Source of the DNA: Pirellula sp.
GTDB taxonomy: Bacteria > Planctomycetota > Planctomycetia > Pirellulales > Pirellulaceae
Length of the DNA stretch: 64,000 nucleotides
NCBI GenBank assembly: GCA_021300155.1
Contig: JAJTID010000017.1
Location: 115,481 to 179,480, forward strand
Reading direction: 5' to 3'
In this document: positions 1 to 8,552 of the stretch, piece after piece
How positions within the stretch are numbered: position 1 is the stretch's first letter
How the letters are laid out: every line of letters begins with the position of its first letter
Translations under genes and position numbers: made by a program
The notes under the pieces: generated by a model
What the model saw: the letters and a program-made list of their open reading frames with translations, nothing else
Database searches by the model: none
Told to the model about the DNA's origin: nothing

Positions 1-355
1 GAAACAATTTCCATGGGTCGCCAAGGCAACAATCTCCGAACAGACCGCCTGCACCAAGACCACATCCCACCGAAGTGGAACCACAGCCCAAGCTGTCGCA
101 ACTCGATTTGCCATCGCAAATCGCTGCCACATCGCAGGCTGGAGTATTATCGCAGCTAACCGACGCAGTAGTTCCTGTCGTCGAGTCGCTCGCAGAAGTG
201 ATAGGAGCTGGAGCTTGTGTGCTCGCTCCGTCCTGGTAGCTGTAATAAGACGCTGGGTAATAGCGGGGAGCAGTTCGGTTGCTTTGACCGAAGGCCGTTC
301 CCCCTAAGCATGCGCTTGCAATCATTGCTGTGAGCGCGAATTTGCTTATTTTCAT
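1..355 (-). CDS. Secreted Cys-rich protein, possibly outer-membrane porin-like (C-terminus outside window)
   Basis: The gene reads leftward off the window; 118 codons are visible from an ATG at 355, preceded by an AGGAG ribosome-binding site about nine bases upstream. The product opens with a signal peptide (MKISKF, a hydrophobic core, then a likely cut near AFG-Q at residues 21-24). A low-complexity Ser/Thr/Ala/Pro stretch follows, then a segment with many Cys residues (about 55-105) ending in CCLGDPWKLF. From memory, a Cys-rich leader followed by a GDPW-type motif precedes the barrel in some planctomycete BBP-family putative porins. The barrel would lie outside the window, so the porin assignment is tentative; secretion is well supported. 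Confidence 0.6.
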   Translation of the reverse strand, partial: MKISKFALTAMIASACLGGTAFGQSNRTAPRYYPASYYSYQDGASTQAPAPITSASDSTTGTTASVSCDNTPACDVAAICDGKSSCDSLGCGSTSVGCGLGAGGLFGDCCLGDPWKLF

Positions 356-897
356 AGTTCTGGAACTCCTATCCTGAACGAATGGAACGCTGGCTCTGGA
401 AACGGCCAAACCTGGGCCAATCTCCGACAGTGTTCACGGCCGAACAGTCAGGGTCCTTCCCGCCAAAGTAGGAACCGTTTGTTCTTCCATGAACTGGTAC
501 TCAACAAGGGTATCGGTAGAGCTGACGCCAAGAATTCATAATTAGGCAGGCCGACATCATGACTATTACAACCAGAAACATTCCGATCTGGTAAACTGTA
601 GCGGTCCGCGAAAGTTTACCTGCCGCAGCTTCAACCCCTGCAATTAACCTCGCGATTGCTTAGAAGTGCTAGCATTGGCTAAAAACAGGAAAATGGTACT
701 GGCTACTTGGGACGGAGGATCGATGGAGATAGCCTTATGGACTTTGCTCCAGACGGCTCCTTTGCCGCAGCAGGGTGCTATTGCCTCGGCGGGGCGGCCA
801 TTGCTGCGGCAGGACAATTGCCATGGAAAGGCAATGGCCATAAGACGACAATGGAACAGCAAAGAACTAAGGATGAATACTCGAATCACAATATTGT
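356..897. other. Intergenic region between divergent genes
   Basis: This 542-bp gap separates the leftward secreted-protein gene from the rightward alcohol dehydrogenase gene and should hold both promoters. I find no convincing gene in it. Short open frames in several phases overlap each other and lack ribosome-binding sites and recognisable domains. The one visible structure is the inverted-repeat cluster at 796-839. Confidence 0.5.
796..839 (+). repeat. Nested inverted repeats with alternative pairings
   Basis: GGCCATTGC at 796-804 is an exact inverted match to GCAATGGCC at 831-839. Inside it, ATTGCC at 817-822 pairs with GGCAAT at 830-835. The two pairings share bases 831-835 and so exclude each other. 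The element ends 58 bp before the alcohol dehydrogenase start codon, so it would lie in that gene's leader if transcription begins upstream. It could be a leader switch or only a palindromic repeat; nothing decides between these. Confidence 0.35.
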
Positions 898-2061
898 ATG
901 CAGGAATTTGACTTTAGGCTCAGGCCGCGAATCGTTTTCGGTGCAGGCTCCGTTCAGCGATTGGGGGAATTAGCCCGCGAACTTGGAGCCAGGAAGATAC
1001 TGGTCGTCAGTGACCAAGGAGTCGTGAACGCGGGTCTCTTTGAACGCGGCAAAAGAAGCCTGGAACAATTCCAATTGATTGTCGAGGGGTTTCATGAGTT
1101 TGCAGAAAACCCAAACACCAACAACGTGAATCTGGGTTTGATTGCAGCGCAAAAGTTTAAGCCTGATCTGATCGTTGGTCTCGGTGGGGGATCGAGCATG
1201 GATTGCGCCAAAGGAATTAATTTCCTTTATTCATGTGGCGGTCGCATGCAAGATTATTGGGGGATTGGAAAAGCGACGGGTCCCATGTTGCCCATGATCG
1301 CTGTTCCAACGACTTCCGGCACAGGAAGCGAAACGCAGTCATTCGCGCTCATCAGCGATGCTGACACACACGTTAAAATGGCCTGCGGAGATCCGGGCGC
1401 AGCGTGCATGGTGGCGGTCCTAGATCCTGAACTTACTGTAACGCAACCGAACCGCGTGACGTCGTTGACGGGTATTGATGCGATCACACATGCGTTGGAA
1501 ACGTACGTGTGCAATAAGCGGACTCCGATGTCGGAATGCTTTTCTTTGGAAGCGTGGGAGCGCCTGATCGTCGGCTTCCCCGCAGTTCTTCAGAACCCCA
1601 ACGACCTTCAGGGGCGATCCGAAATGCAGCTCGGTGCATGCTTTGCAGGAATGGCCATTGAGGCCTCTATGCTTGGAGCGGCTCATGCATTAGCAAACCC
1701 TTTGACTGCATATCTGGGAACACCGCATGGACAAGCCGTCGGACTGATGATGCCCCATGTCATTCGTTTCAACGCGCAGGTTGTAGGAGATCGATATGCT
1801 CGATTGGTACGGAGCTGTTCCATGGCAGCAAACACACACTCAGATGCCTCGACCATTCTCTCCGAGCTCGTTACTAATTGGTTAACACAAGCGGGTTTAT
1901 CAACGAATCTCCGTACATTAAACGGTTGGCCGCCTCATCAAGAATCAGCTTCCTTTATTGAAAAACTTGCAGACATGGCCGCGAAGCAATGGACCGCGAG
2001 CTTCAACCCTCGCTCTCTTTCGAAAACGGACTTTATGGAACTCTACTCTGCGGCAATTTGA
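898..2061 (+). CDS. Iron-containing alcohol dehydrogenase
   Basis: Cytosolic NAD(P)-dependent alcohol/aldehyde oxidoreductase of the group III (Fe-ADH) family, 387 aa, the usual length. The N-terminal dinucleotide domain carries GGGSSMDCAK at 96-105. The C-terminal helical domain has the four metal ligands in the canonical places: D194 and H198 in GIDAITHAL, H263 in AAHAL, and H277 in TPHGQ. The ATG at 898 gives a start that aligns with the family; the ribosome-binding site is weak. It has no close co-directional partner except the Uma2 gene 105 bp downstream, so the physiological substrate cannot be inferred from context. Family assignment is secure; substrate unknown. Confidence 0.93.
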   Translation: MQEFDFRLRPRIVFGAGSVQRLGELARELGARKILVVSDQGVVNAGLFERGKRSLEQFQLIVEGFHEFAENPNTNNVNLGLIAAQKFKPDLIVGLGGGSSMDCAKGINFLYSCGGRMQDYWGIGKATGPMLPMIAVPTTSGTGSETQSFALISDADTHVKMACGDPGAACMVAVLDPELTVTQPNRVTSLTGIDAITHALETYVCNKRTPMSECFSLEAWERLIVGFPAVLQNPNDLQGRSEMQLGACFAGMAIEASMLGAAHALANPLTAYLGTPHGQAVGLMMPHVIRFNAQVVGDRYARLVRSCSMAANTHSDASTILSELVTNWLTQAGLSTNLRTLNGWPPHQESASFIEKLADMAAKQWTASFNPRSLSKTDFMELYSAAI

Positions 2062-2166
2062 TACGATGAACTGTTCGCGGAAGAGCGAAACGCATGGCAC
2101 AGCGGCTCAGACCCGTTCTATTACGATCAGTTTTCGATATCCTCTATTTTCAACTTGTGATCGCTC

Positions 2167-2754
2167 ATGGCAAATGTCCCGAAGCCTTATTTGACACCTC
2201 AACAATATCTAGCTATCGAACGCCGTGCTGAATTCAAAAGCCAGTACTTCCAAGGCGAAATGTTTGCGATGGCCGGCGCAAGCCGCGAACATAATCTTAT
2301 TGTTGCAAACCTAATCGGCGAAGTTCGCAACTCGCTGAAGAATCGTCCCTGCGAAGTTTACCCTAGCGATATGCGAGTGAAGTGCTCCATGTCAGGCCTG
2401 TACACGTATCCGGATGCCGTTGTGGTTTGTGGCAAGGCGGAGTTCGAAGATGATGAATTCGACACGCTGACGAACCCTTTGGTCCTTTTCGAAGTCCTGT
2501 CTGATTCGACGGAGTCCTATGACAGGGGCAGCAAGTTTCAAAGGTATCGTCAGATTGATTCCCTCCAAGAATACGTCATGATCTCTCAAGATCGAGCCAA
2601 TGTCGAATGCTATGTTCGTCAAGCGGACGACAGATGGCTGTTACGGGAAACGCAGCAACTGGAGGAATCTGCACTCTTCGAGTCGATTCAGGTTGCGATT
2701 CCTCTCGCGGAAATCTATCGCAACATCAGCTTCGAGACTCCACCCGCTGCATAG
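2167..2754 (+). CDS. Uma2-family putative restriction endonuclease (DUF820)
   Basis: 195 aa, a full-length Uma2 protein with the PD-(D/E)XK nuclease fold. The candidate active-site residues are D83 in TYPD, E109 in FEVLS and K123 in GSKF. The family is abundant in cyanobacteria and planctomycetes and its members usually stand alone; their biological role is not settled. A paralog at 43829-44428 shares the same residues at the same numbers (D83, E109, K123) and the blocks GEMFAMAGAS and CxVYPSD. It runs convergent with the esterase gene to its right, 33 bp away. I see no methylase or toxin-antitoxin partner. Confidence 0.85.
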   Translation: MANVPKPYLTPQQYLAIERRAEFKSQYFQGEMFAMAGASREHNLIVANLIGEVRNSLKNRPCEVYPSDMRVKCSMSGLYTYPDAVVVCGKAEFEDDEFDTLTNPLVLFEVLSDSTESYDRGSKFQRYRQIDSLQEYVMISQDRANVECYVRQADDRWLLRETQQLEESALFESIQVAIPLAEIYRNISFETPPAA

Positions 2755-2787
2755 ATGTTCAGCATACTCGATTGCATAGAGAACAGC

Positions 2788-4779
2788 CTATTCTGGATCA
2801 TTCACCAGAAAGTGGATGATCCGAATCGCATTTCCCTTGCTACGATTGTCAGACGTTGGGCTCACTCGCAACTCGAGTTGATGCTCTCCGTCCTGGAGCT
2901 CCGAGGCAAGCATCTTTGCCCATGGGAGATGGAGCCCTGAACTCCACTGGGTGAAAAGCTCTTGCGTCTTCCATTCCCCTTGATCAATACGATACTCGAT
3001 GTTGCCGGTATCGGGACCAGCTGCAATAAAGAGACCGATGCCTGTTCCCGCAAAGGAGTATTGCATCGTAGCACCCGCTTCCTCAGCGATTAGTGCCGGG
3101 CACTGAACGAAACCAGGCCGAGTGCCGGCTTTGTCGTTCGGAGTCCACGGATTGGCAAGACTCCAACCCTTTACTAGCTTGGCTTTCCCCGAGTCAGTCG
3201 CTTCTGCAGCTCCAACCAGTCGTCCAAAAAAGTAGCTCGCGGAATCCACTGGCACAGGAAGTTCGCGTGCGGGGACATTCACGTTGGTAGGAACCTCTTT
3301 CCAAGCATGGTTTAGCAGTCGGCCGATCGAGCGTGCGTAAAGTTCGTGTCCGAATGGCGCCGGGTGTAACCCCTTAAAGTCTTTCTCCCATGTGAACTCA
3401 CCGGCATCGATTCGATCGGTAACTTCGCGAGCAAGATCGATGGAGGGAATTCCATAGCGATCCGCTACTTTCTCATGATTGGCGATCACCGCAGGAGTTT
3501 TTCCCGCGCGAATCTCTTCCATTTTTCCCGGGTCCACAAAGTGCAACAAAACCACGTCCATCCTCGGATTGGATCGCAGTGCATGTCTAACGATTCCTTC
3601 CATACCGCGAATTTGTTCGACATCCGAGAAGCCATTCGTATCATCATTGACGGCTGCCTCTTCGAATAATAAGTCTACGGGCCCATTCGCCAAAACGTCG
3701 CGTTGAAATCGAAAAGCGCCAGGGGTGGACCCGAGTGAAGCTATCCCTGCAGCGATAAAGTCAAATTTGGTTTCGGGAAAACGCTTCTGCAAATCCTCGC
3801 AAACCAAGTCACGCCAACCTTTGGACTGAGTGATCGAACCACCAAGAAACGCGACACGCCCCACTTTCTCGTTTTGGAATTTGACAAAACTCCGATGCAG
3901 TCCACCGCGCAATTGAAAGTAGTCATATCCGAACGGTGTAAGTGCTTCGGTAACTTGATCTGCATGCCAAGTATGGGTCAAAATGAAGTTCACGATGCGC
4001 GTTGGATCTTTCATACTATGCGGATGATGGTTGCAGTTGGGTTTGGAGATGAGAGTGAAGGAGCCCCCGTGTGCAACCATTTGCTTCTGCACAATCAGTG
4101 AGTTCTCGGCAACAGGAACCACGTCGTCGGTCGCTCCGCAGACATGTAACAGCGGTATTTTGGCCTTTGCGATAGTTTCGATTTGGTTGATCGGATTCCA
4201 TGGGCTGCTGGCGGCCTCTTCATCGCGCAGCCCATAGACTTTTTTGAGACGCTCCCAGTCGGCCGGTGAGCCTTTGCCTCGACCTTTACCGCCGGGCCAA
4301 CTCGTAAAGTCGCAAACAGGAGCATCATTGTAAATGCATACAACTTTGGTAGGGTTTCTCGCGGCCCAGTTCAACGCAAAGAGTCCACCTCGGCTGAATC
4401 CTTCGAGGACTACTTTTTCGGATAGCGAATGCTTGCCGATCGCGGTCGAATACATTTCGTCCATGATGCTCATCGCCAATGGGCTTCCGTACAGATTCAT
4501 CATGTCCACGTACGCGAGGAAGAAACCTTTATCTAGCAATGCGATATCGGCTTGAGGTTCATGACCGAAAAATTCGGTTCGCCAAATCCATGGCTTACCC
4601 AATGCCGGATGGGTGGGCTCGATCAAAAATGCTTTGCGCCCTTGGATCTGAAAATCAATCCTGTTTCGACCTTGCCATTCCTCGGCGTTCGCTATTGCTG
4701 GGATCGATAGGGCGAGAGCCAACGCCGCCAAGAGAGAAGCCAGCGAGACGAATTGGTTTCGATGATAGGTTGGGAACAT
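2788..4779 (-). CDS. Secreted two-domain esterase: alpha/beta hydrolase fused to SGNH hydrolase
   Basis: 663 aa with an N-terminal signal peptide (hydrophobic core 12-30, likely cut after IANA at 29-32). Residues about 35-270 form an alpha/beta hydrolase with nucleophile elbow GFSRG (S129), a probable acid at D218/D219 and a His at 251/252. Residues about 300-495 form an SGNH/GDSL hydrolase: block I GGSIT (S315), block III AVND (N378), and a final HPAPFGH (H472). The Asp usually three residues before that His is a Lys here, with D467 five before it. The remaining 165 residues look beta-rich and may bind carbohydrate. A plausible role is deacylation of acetylated polysaccharide outside the cytoplasm. 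The fusion is intact, with no stop or frame break. Confidence 0.8.
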   Translation of the reverse strand: MFPTYHRNQFVSLASLLAALALALSIPAIANAEEWQGRNRIDFQIQGRKAFLIEPTHPALGKPWIWRTEFFGHEPQADIALLDKGFFLAYVDMMNLYGSPLAMSIMDEMYSTAIGKHSLSEKVVLEGFSRGGLFALNWAARNPTKVVCIYNDAPVCDFTSWPGGKGRGKGSPADWERLKKVYGLRDEEAASSPWNPINQIETIAKAKIPLLHVCGATDDVVPVAENSLIVQKQMVAHGGSFTLISKPNCNHHPHSMKDPTRIVNFILTHTWHADQVTEALTPFGYDYFQLRGGLHRSFVKFQNEKVGRVAFLGGSITQSKGWRDLVCEDLQKRFPETKFDFIAAGIASLGSTPGAFRFQRDVLANGPVDLLFEEAAVNDDTNGFSDVEQIRGMEGIVRHALRSNPRMDVVLLHFVDPGKMEEIRAGKTPAVIANHEKVADRYGIPSIDLAREVTDRIDAGEFTWEKDFKGLHPAPFGHELYARSIGRLLNHAWKEVPTNVNVPARELPVPVDSASYFFGRLVGAAEATDSGKAKLVKGWSLANPWTPNDKAGTRPGFVQCPALIAEEAGATMQYSFAGTGIGLFIAAGPDTGNIEYRIDQGEWKTQELFTQWSSGLHLPWAKMLASELQDGEHQLELRVSPTSDNRSKGNAIRIIHFLVNDPE

Positions 4780-5113
4780 CGCGATCTGATTTTCAAGTTA
4801 TCGGAGAGGATTCAAGGCGGGTGTGAGCCTATATTACTATAACAGTTCTTGCATTGCATCTTATCCGGCACAAACCCAATTTTCGACACGGGATGGCATG
4901 ACCTTCTCATGATTGTGTTTAGGCTGTCGAATAATATTTGTCGAACATGCAGGGAACCGAATGTTGGTTCCAGGATTTTTCGACCCACATCTTGCGACAG
5001 TTCCCTTCTTTTTACGAATAGGTCATGATAGACTTGTGTGTCCCGGAATCTGCGCGAAGTTATCATGGATTAGCAGTTTTCAGATCACGATTTTGGAGCA
5101 TTAAGTTGAACGG
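4780..5113. other. Intergenic region between divergent genes
   Basis: A 334-bp gap between the leftward esterase gene and rnhA. It must contain promoters for both, but I see no strong sigma-70-like box, hairpin or small gene. Confidence 0.5.
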
Positions 5114-5608
5114 ATGAACGCCCAGCACGAGTCGACAGCTTTGCGCCACGTTCAGCTTTATACGGATGGAGCTTGTAGTGGAAACCCAGGTCCTGGCGGG
5201 TGGGCTTACGTATTGCGAGATATACAGTCCAAAAAAGAAAAAGAAGGGTGTGGGGCGGAGCCAGAGACGACGAACAATCAAATGGAATTGCGGGCAGTGA
5301 TTGAGGGACTCAAGATTCTAACACGCCCATGCCATGTCGCACTCTATGCGGACAGCCAATATGTTCTTAAAGGACTCAAGGAGTGGATGGTAAATTGGAA
5401 AAAGTACAACTGGCGACGCAAAGAAGGTAATAAATTTGCAGAAGTCAAGAATGTCGATCTGTGGCAAGAGCTTGATCGTCTTCAATCGATTCACAAAATT
5501 TCGCTTCATCATGTCAAAGGACACAGCGGCCACGCGGAAAACGAACGTTGCGACCAGTTGGCTGTGAATGCCTATCAAAGCTTGGGATTGAATGCGAACA
5601 ACTCGTAA
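5114..5608 (+). CDS. rnhA: Ribonuclease HI
   Basis: Cleaves the RNA strand of RNA-DNA hybrids (primers, R-loops) in the cytoplasm. 164 aa, close to the usual 155. The N-terminal motif YTDGACSGNPGPGGW is intact. The catalytic DEDD set is visible at D18, E58, D80 and D147, and H137 in VKGHSGH is the conserved loop histidine. The basic, Trp-rich handle at about 89-105 (EWMVNWKKYNWRRK) is present. Two bases after its stop begins a decayed PQQ-propeller gene. Confidence 0.96.
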   Translation: MNAQHESTALRHVQLYTDGACSGNPGPGGWAYVLRDIQSKKEKEGCGAEPETTNNQMELRAVIEGLKILTRPCHVALYADSQYVLKGLKEWMVNWKKYNWRRKEGNKFAEVKNVDLWQELDRLQSIHKISLHHVKGHSGHAENERCDQLAVNAYQSLGLNANNS

Positions 5609-5610
5609 CA

Positions 5611-6180
5611 ATGATGAGCAACGCGTCCATCTTTCGTTCGGATTGGCCTCAGTTTCGTGGTCCTGACGCGGTGGGTTTCTGTTGGAAGCGGGCTGCCTGA
5701 GAAGTGGTCTGCTACGGAGAACGTCGAATGGAAAACGGACATTACGGGGCGAGGGTGGTCTTCTCCGATCGTCTCGGGGAATCGCGTCTTTCTTACGACT
5801 GTGATCAATAAGGGAAAATCGGAAGAACCCAAGAAGGGGCTCTATTTCGGCGGTGATCGCCCGCAGCCCCCTGCTTCGATTCATCCATAGCACGTCCTTT
5901 GTCTCCATTTGCAATCGGGAAAAGTGCTTTGGGAGAAGACGGTTCACGAAACCCGGTTCGAATGTGGGACAGCTGCATCGCCAGTTCTTCACGAAGGCCG
6001 GCTCGATCTAGTCAATGACAACGAAGCGGACTCGTATCTGGTTTCGCTCGATGCGAAGACCGGAAGCGAACTCTGGCGTGCAAAGCGTGATGAGAAGAGC
6101 AATTGGGCAACGCCGGCGATCGCAGGAGATCGATTGTTGATTCGTACGGCTGCTCGATTTTAGTGCATACGCGAGGCTAA
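5611..6180 (+). pseudogene. Decayed PQQ-like beta-propeller gene
   Basis: A broken relative of the secreted propeller gene at 6718. The first frame reads SDWPQFRGPDAVGF and stops at 5698. Propeller sequence continues one frame over from about 5675 (VGSGLPEKWSATENVEWKTD), consistent with a one-base deletion. In that frame a TAG at 5888-5890 and another at 6161-6163 interrupt recognisable sequence: HVLCLHLQSGKVLWEK follows the first, and CIRE, the usual C-terminal motif, follows the second. Only about 190 residues remain where relatives have about 420, so internal segments are missing. In the neighbour, WATP lies at 217-220 and ATPAI at 397-401; here NWATPAIAGD joins the two. No signal peptide remains. 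Confidence 0.8.
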
Positions 6181-6225
6181 GCCTCCACAACCGAAACCTT
6201 TGTCAACGCAAGTGACGCAGAATGA

Positions 6226-6624
6226 CAAGGCTATGAGTACGCTCGACTCTTTCAGTCCGCAGAGGCGGCATCGCAGGTGAAAGCCGAATCGCTTCCGGAT
6301 TGGGTGAAGGACCCGGCAGCAAAAGACGCGTATCGTCAGGCGATGTATCGATCCTCTGTAGATGGGATGTTGAACTATTGCAAAGCCAACTATCCGCGAG
6401 AACCTTACGTAGCTCCGACCGGCGATGGACCGAAGGTCAAGTGTACAGTCTTGATGATTCATGGCCTGAAGGACAATTACTTTTTGGCGGATGGCTTGAA
6501 CGACAATTGGAAATGGATCGAGAAGGATTTGACATTAGTTACAGTTCCAGAAGCGGACCATATCGTTCAACAAGATGCGGCAGATTTCGTGACAAAAAAC
6601 ATCGCCCGATGGCTGGATCGCTAG
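6226..6624 (+). pseudogene. C-terminal remnant of an alpha/beta hydrolase
   Basis: The frame opens after a TGA at 6223 with GYEYARLFQSAEAAS and ends with VTKNIARWLDR. It resembles the C-terminal third of epoxide-hydrolase-type alpha/beta hydrolases. The acid region (MIHGLKDNYF) and the terminal catalytic His context (PEADHIVQQDA) are present. The oxyanion segment and the nucleophile elbow are absent. A GTG at 6277 could start translation, but the product would lack the catalytic Ser/Asp. It abuts the dead propeller gene, so one deletion may have removed the tail of one gene and the head of the other. Alternatively it is a very short unrelated protein, which I consider unlikely. Confidence 0.7.
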
Positions 6625-6717
6625 TAGATCGGTAGAGAATTTCAAAGATAGTAGATTTCGCAGTCCATTTCGAATACAACGAGGGCGAGCGCCCCAAGAA
6701 AAGGAAAACAAATCAAG

Positions 6718-7980
6718 ATGCGTGCCAGAATACTGACAATTGCAATAAGCGGACTAGTTTATTGTTGTACCAACACTACCGTGATGGCGGAAAACTGGGG
6801 GCACTGGCGTGGAGCGAACGGCAATGGTGTCGCGGTGGCAGCCAAGCCTCCTACGAAGTTCGGGGCAACAGAAAACGTGAAATGGAAAGTCGAGATTCCA
6901 GGTCGCAGTTCGGGTTCTCCTGTGATTTGGAACAATCAAGTGTTTGTCGTCACGGCTGCCCCGACTGGCGCGACGCGCGGACCATTGGCGTTCAAGGTGT
7001 TGTGCTTTGATCGATCAACCGGTAAAGAACTTTGGTCAAAGACGGCAGTAGAAACATCTCCTCATGCGTTAACTCAGGAGACAAATGGTTATGCATCAGC
7101 ATCTCCATGTACGGATGGAGAGTTTGTTTATGCACACTTTGGTTCGCAAGGTCTGTATTGCTACACCATGAGAGGGGAACCGGTTTGGAATAGAGACTTC
7201 GGTGACATGGCGATTCGCAACAACTTCGGAGAAGGAAGTTCGCCGACCCTCACGGGCGACATGTTGATTGTCCCTTGGGATCATGAGTCGAGTTCCAAGT
7301 TGTTCGCACTCGACAAGCGGACTGGAAAGAACATTTGGGAAGTTTCTCGCGATGAACCGACTTGCTGGGCAACTCCCTTGATTGCAAAAGACGCAACCGG
7401 CCGAGCACAGATCGTCATGAATGGTCAGACTGCAGCTCGCGGATACGATCTTAAGACAGGGAAAGAGCTTTGGCATTGCTCCGGGCAAACCGAGCGACCT
7501 TGCGCATCGGCAGTTTCTCAAGATGGTATTGCGTTTGTGGGAAGCGGCTTTCGAGGGGCCTTCATGGGGGCTTTTGATATGACCGGCGAAGGGAACTTGG
7601 CTGGTACGAAGAAAGTCCTTTGGTCGATGAAACAAGATACGCCCGATGTTGCATCTCCGTTGCTATCGAACGGTCGATTGTATTATTACAAAGGTAAAAC
7701 GGGTCAACTCACTTGCGTGGACGCGAAAACCGGAAAGGTTCATTATGCAGCTAGTCGCATTGAAGGAATGCGCAGCACTTACGCATCTCCCGTGGCCGCT
7801 GGCGGGTATGTTTTCTTGACAGATCGAGATGGTACCATCGTCGTAATAGAAGATAGCGATCAATTGAATATTGTCGCTACGAACCGTTTTGGCGAGGGAA
7901 TCGATGCGACGCCCGCGATTGTCGATGGCGAGATGTTTATACGTAGCGAAGGGCATTTGTTCTGTATCGCCCAAAAGTAG
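6718..7980 (+). CDS. Secreted PQQ-like beta-propeller repeat protein
   Basis: 420 aa with an N-terminal signal peptide (hydrophobic 5-22, cut near VMA-EN at 23-25). Mature sequence starts with the typical WGHWRGANGNG block, followed by several propeller blades marked by repeats of the type LxxxTGKxLW (for example 100-106, 201-207). It ends in HLFCIAQK. The fold is that of PQQ-dependent dehydrogenases and BamB, but the residues of a quinoprotein active site are not evident, so an enzymatic role cannot be assumed. A purine-rich ribosome-binding site (AAGAAAAGGAAAA) precedes the ATG. Family members are numerous in planctomycetes; two more intact ones are at 53782 and 62308. Confidence 0.88.
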   Translation: MRARILTIAISGLVYCCTNTTVMAENWGHWRGANGNGVAVAAKPPTKFGATENVKWKVEIPGRSSGSPVIWNNQVFVVTAAPTGATRGPLAFKVLCFDRSTGKELWSKTAVETSPHALTQETNGYASASPCTDGEFVYAHFGSQGLYCYTMRGEPVWNRDFGDMAIRNNFGEGSSPTLTGDMLIVPWDHESSSKLFALDKRTGKNIWEVSRDEPTCWATPLIAKDATGRAQIVMNGQTAARGYDLKTGKELWHCSGQTERPCASAVSQDGIAFVGSGFRGAFMGAFDMTGEGNLAGTKKVLWSMKQDTPDVASPLLSNGRLYYYKGKTGQLTCVDAKTGKVHYAASRIEGMRSTYASPVAAGGYVFLTDRDGTIVVIEDSDQLNIVATNRFGEGIDATPAIVDGEMFIRSEGHLFCIAQK

Positions 7981-8012
7981 CATACGCATAAACGAAAGGG
8001 ACGATGCGTTCC

Positions 8013-8549
8013 ATGGGAACGAAATCGACGATCTACAAAGCAGAGCTGACGATCACGGATATCGATCGTCAGTATTACGAGACTCACCCGTTAGTCATCG
8101 CCCAGCATCCTTCTGAACCCGACCGACGGGTGATGGCAAGATTGATTGTGTTTGCCATCTTCGCGCATGAGAGGCTGGAGTTTGGACGTGGAATCAGCTC
8201 TGATCAAGACCCCGATCTATGGCGTCGAGACTTAACGGGAGTCATAGAGCAATGGATCGAACTGGGCCAACCCGAAGAATCCGACATTCGCAAAGCATGC
8301 GGACTTTCGAAGGAAGTCATTATCGTTACGTATAGCGGAAACTCCGCAGACGTTTGGTGGTCGAAGAACGTATCATCATTAACCAAGCAAAAGAATCTGA
8401 AAGTGTTGAATATTGATGCAGAGTCTTTGGACCAAGCGACACGACTACTCGATCGACGTATGACGCTGACTGCATTGATTCAGGATGGTGAATTTCAATT
8501 GAGCAATAGCATCGACAACGTTACAGTCATTTCTAATCTTCGTAAATAA
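8013..8549 (+). CDS. YaeQ family protein
   Basis: 178 aa from the ATG at 8013, which begins MGTKSTIYKAEL and matches the usual YaeQ start; an upstream in-frame ATG at 8004 is possible. YaeQ proteins have a PD-(D/E)XK-like nuclease fold with unproven function; an early proposal linked E. coli YaeQ to transcription antitermination. Conserved features visible include the segment VMARLIVFAIFAHERLEFGR, the DPDLWRRDL block and IEQWIELGQPEESDIRKA. It lies between the propeller gene and the ChbG-like gene, whose start is three bases beyond this stop, so the two are likely translated from one message. Confidence 0.85.
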   Translation: MGTKSTIYKAELTITDIDRQYYETHPLVIAQHPSEPDRRVMARLIVFAIFAHERLEFGRGISSDQDPDLWRRDLTGVIEQWIELGQPEESDIRKACGLSKEVIIVTYSGNSADVWWSKNVSSLTKQKNLKVLNIDAESLDQATRLLDRRMTLTALIQDGEFQLSNSIDNVTVISNLRK

Positions 8550-8552
8550 ATC

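Noticed and set aside
5318..5992. Long minus-strand open frame (224 codons)
   Set aside because: It lies antisense to rnhA and the propeller remnant, has no domain or ribosome-binding site, and is a by-product of codon use on the other strand.
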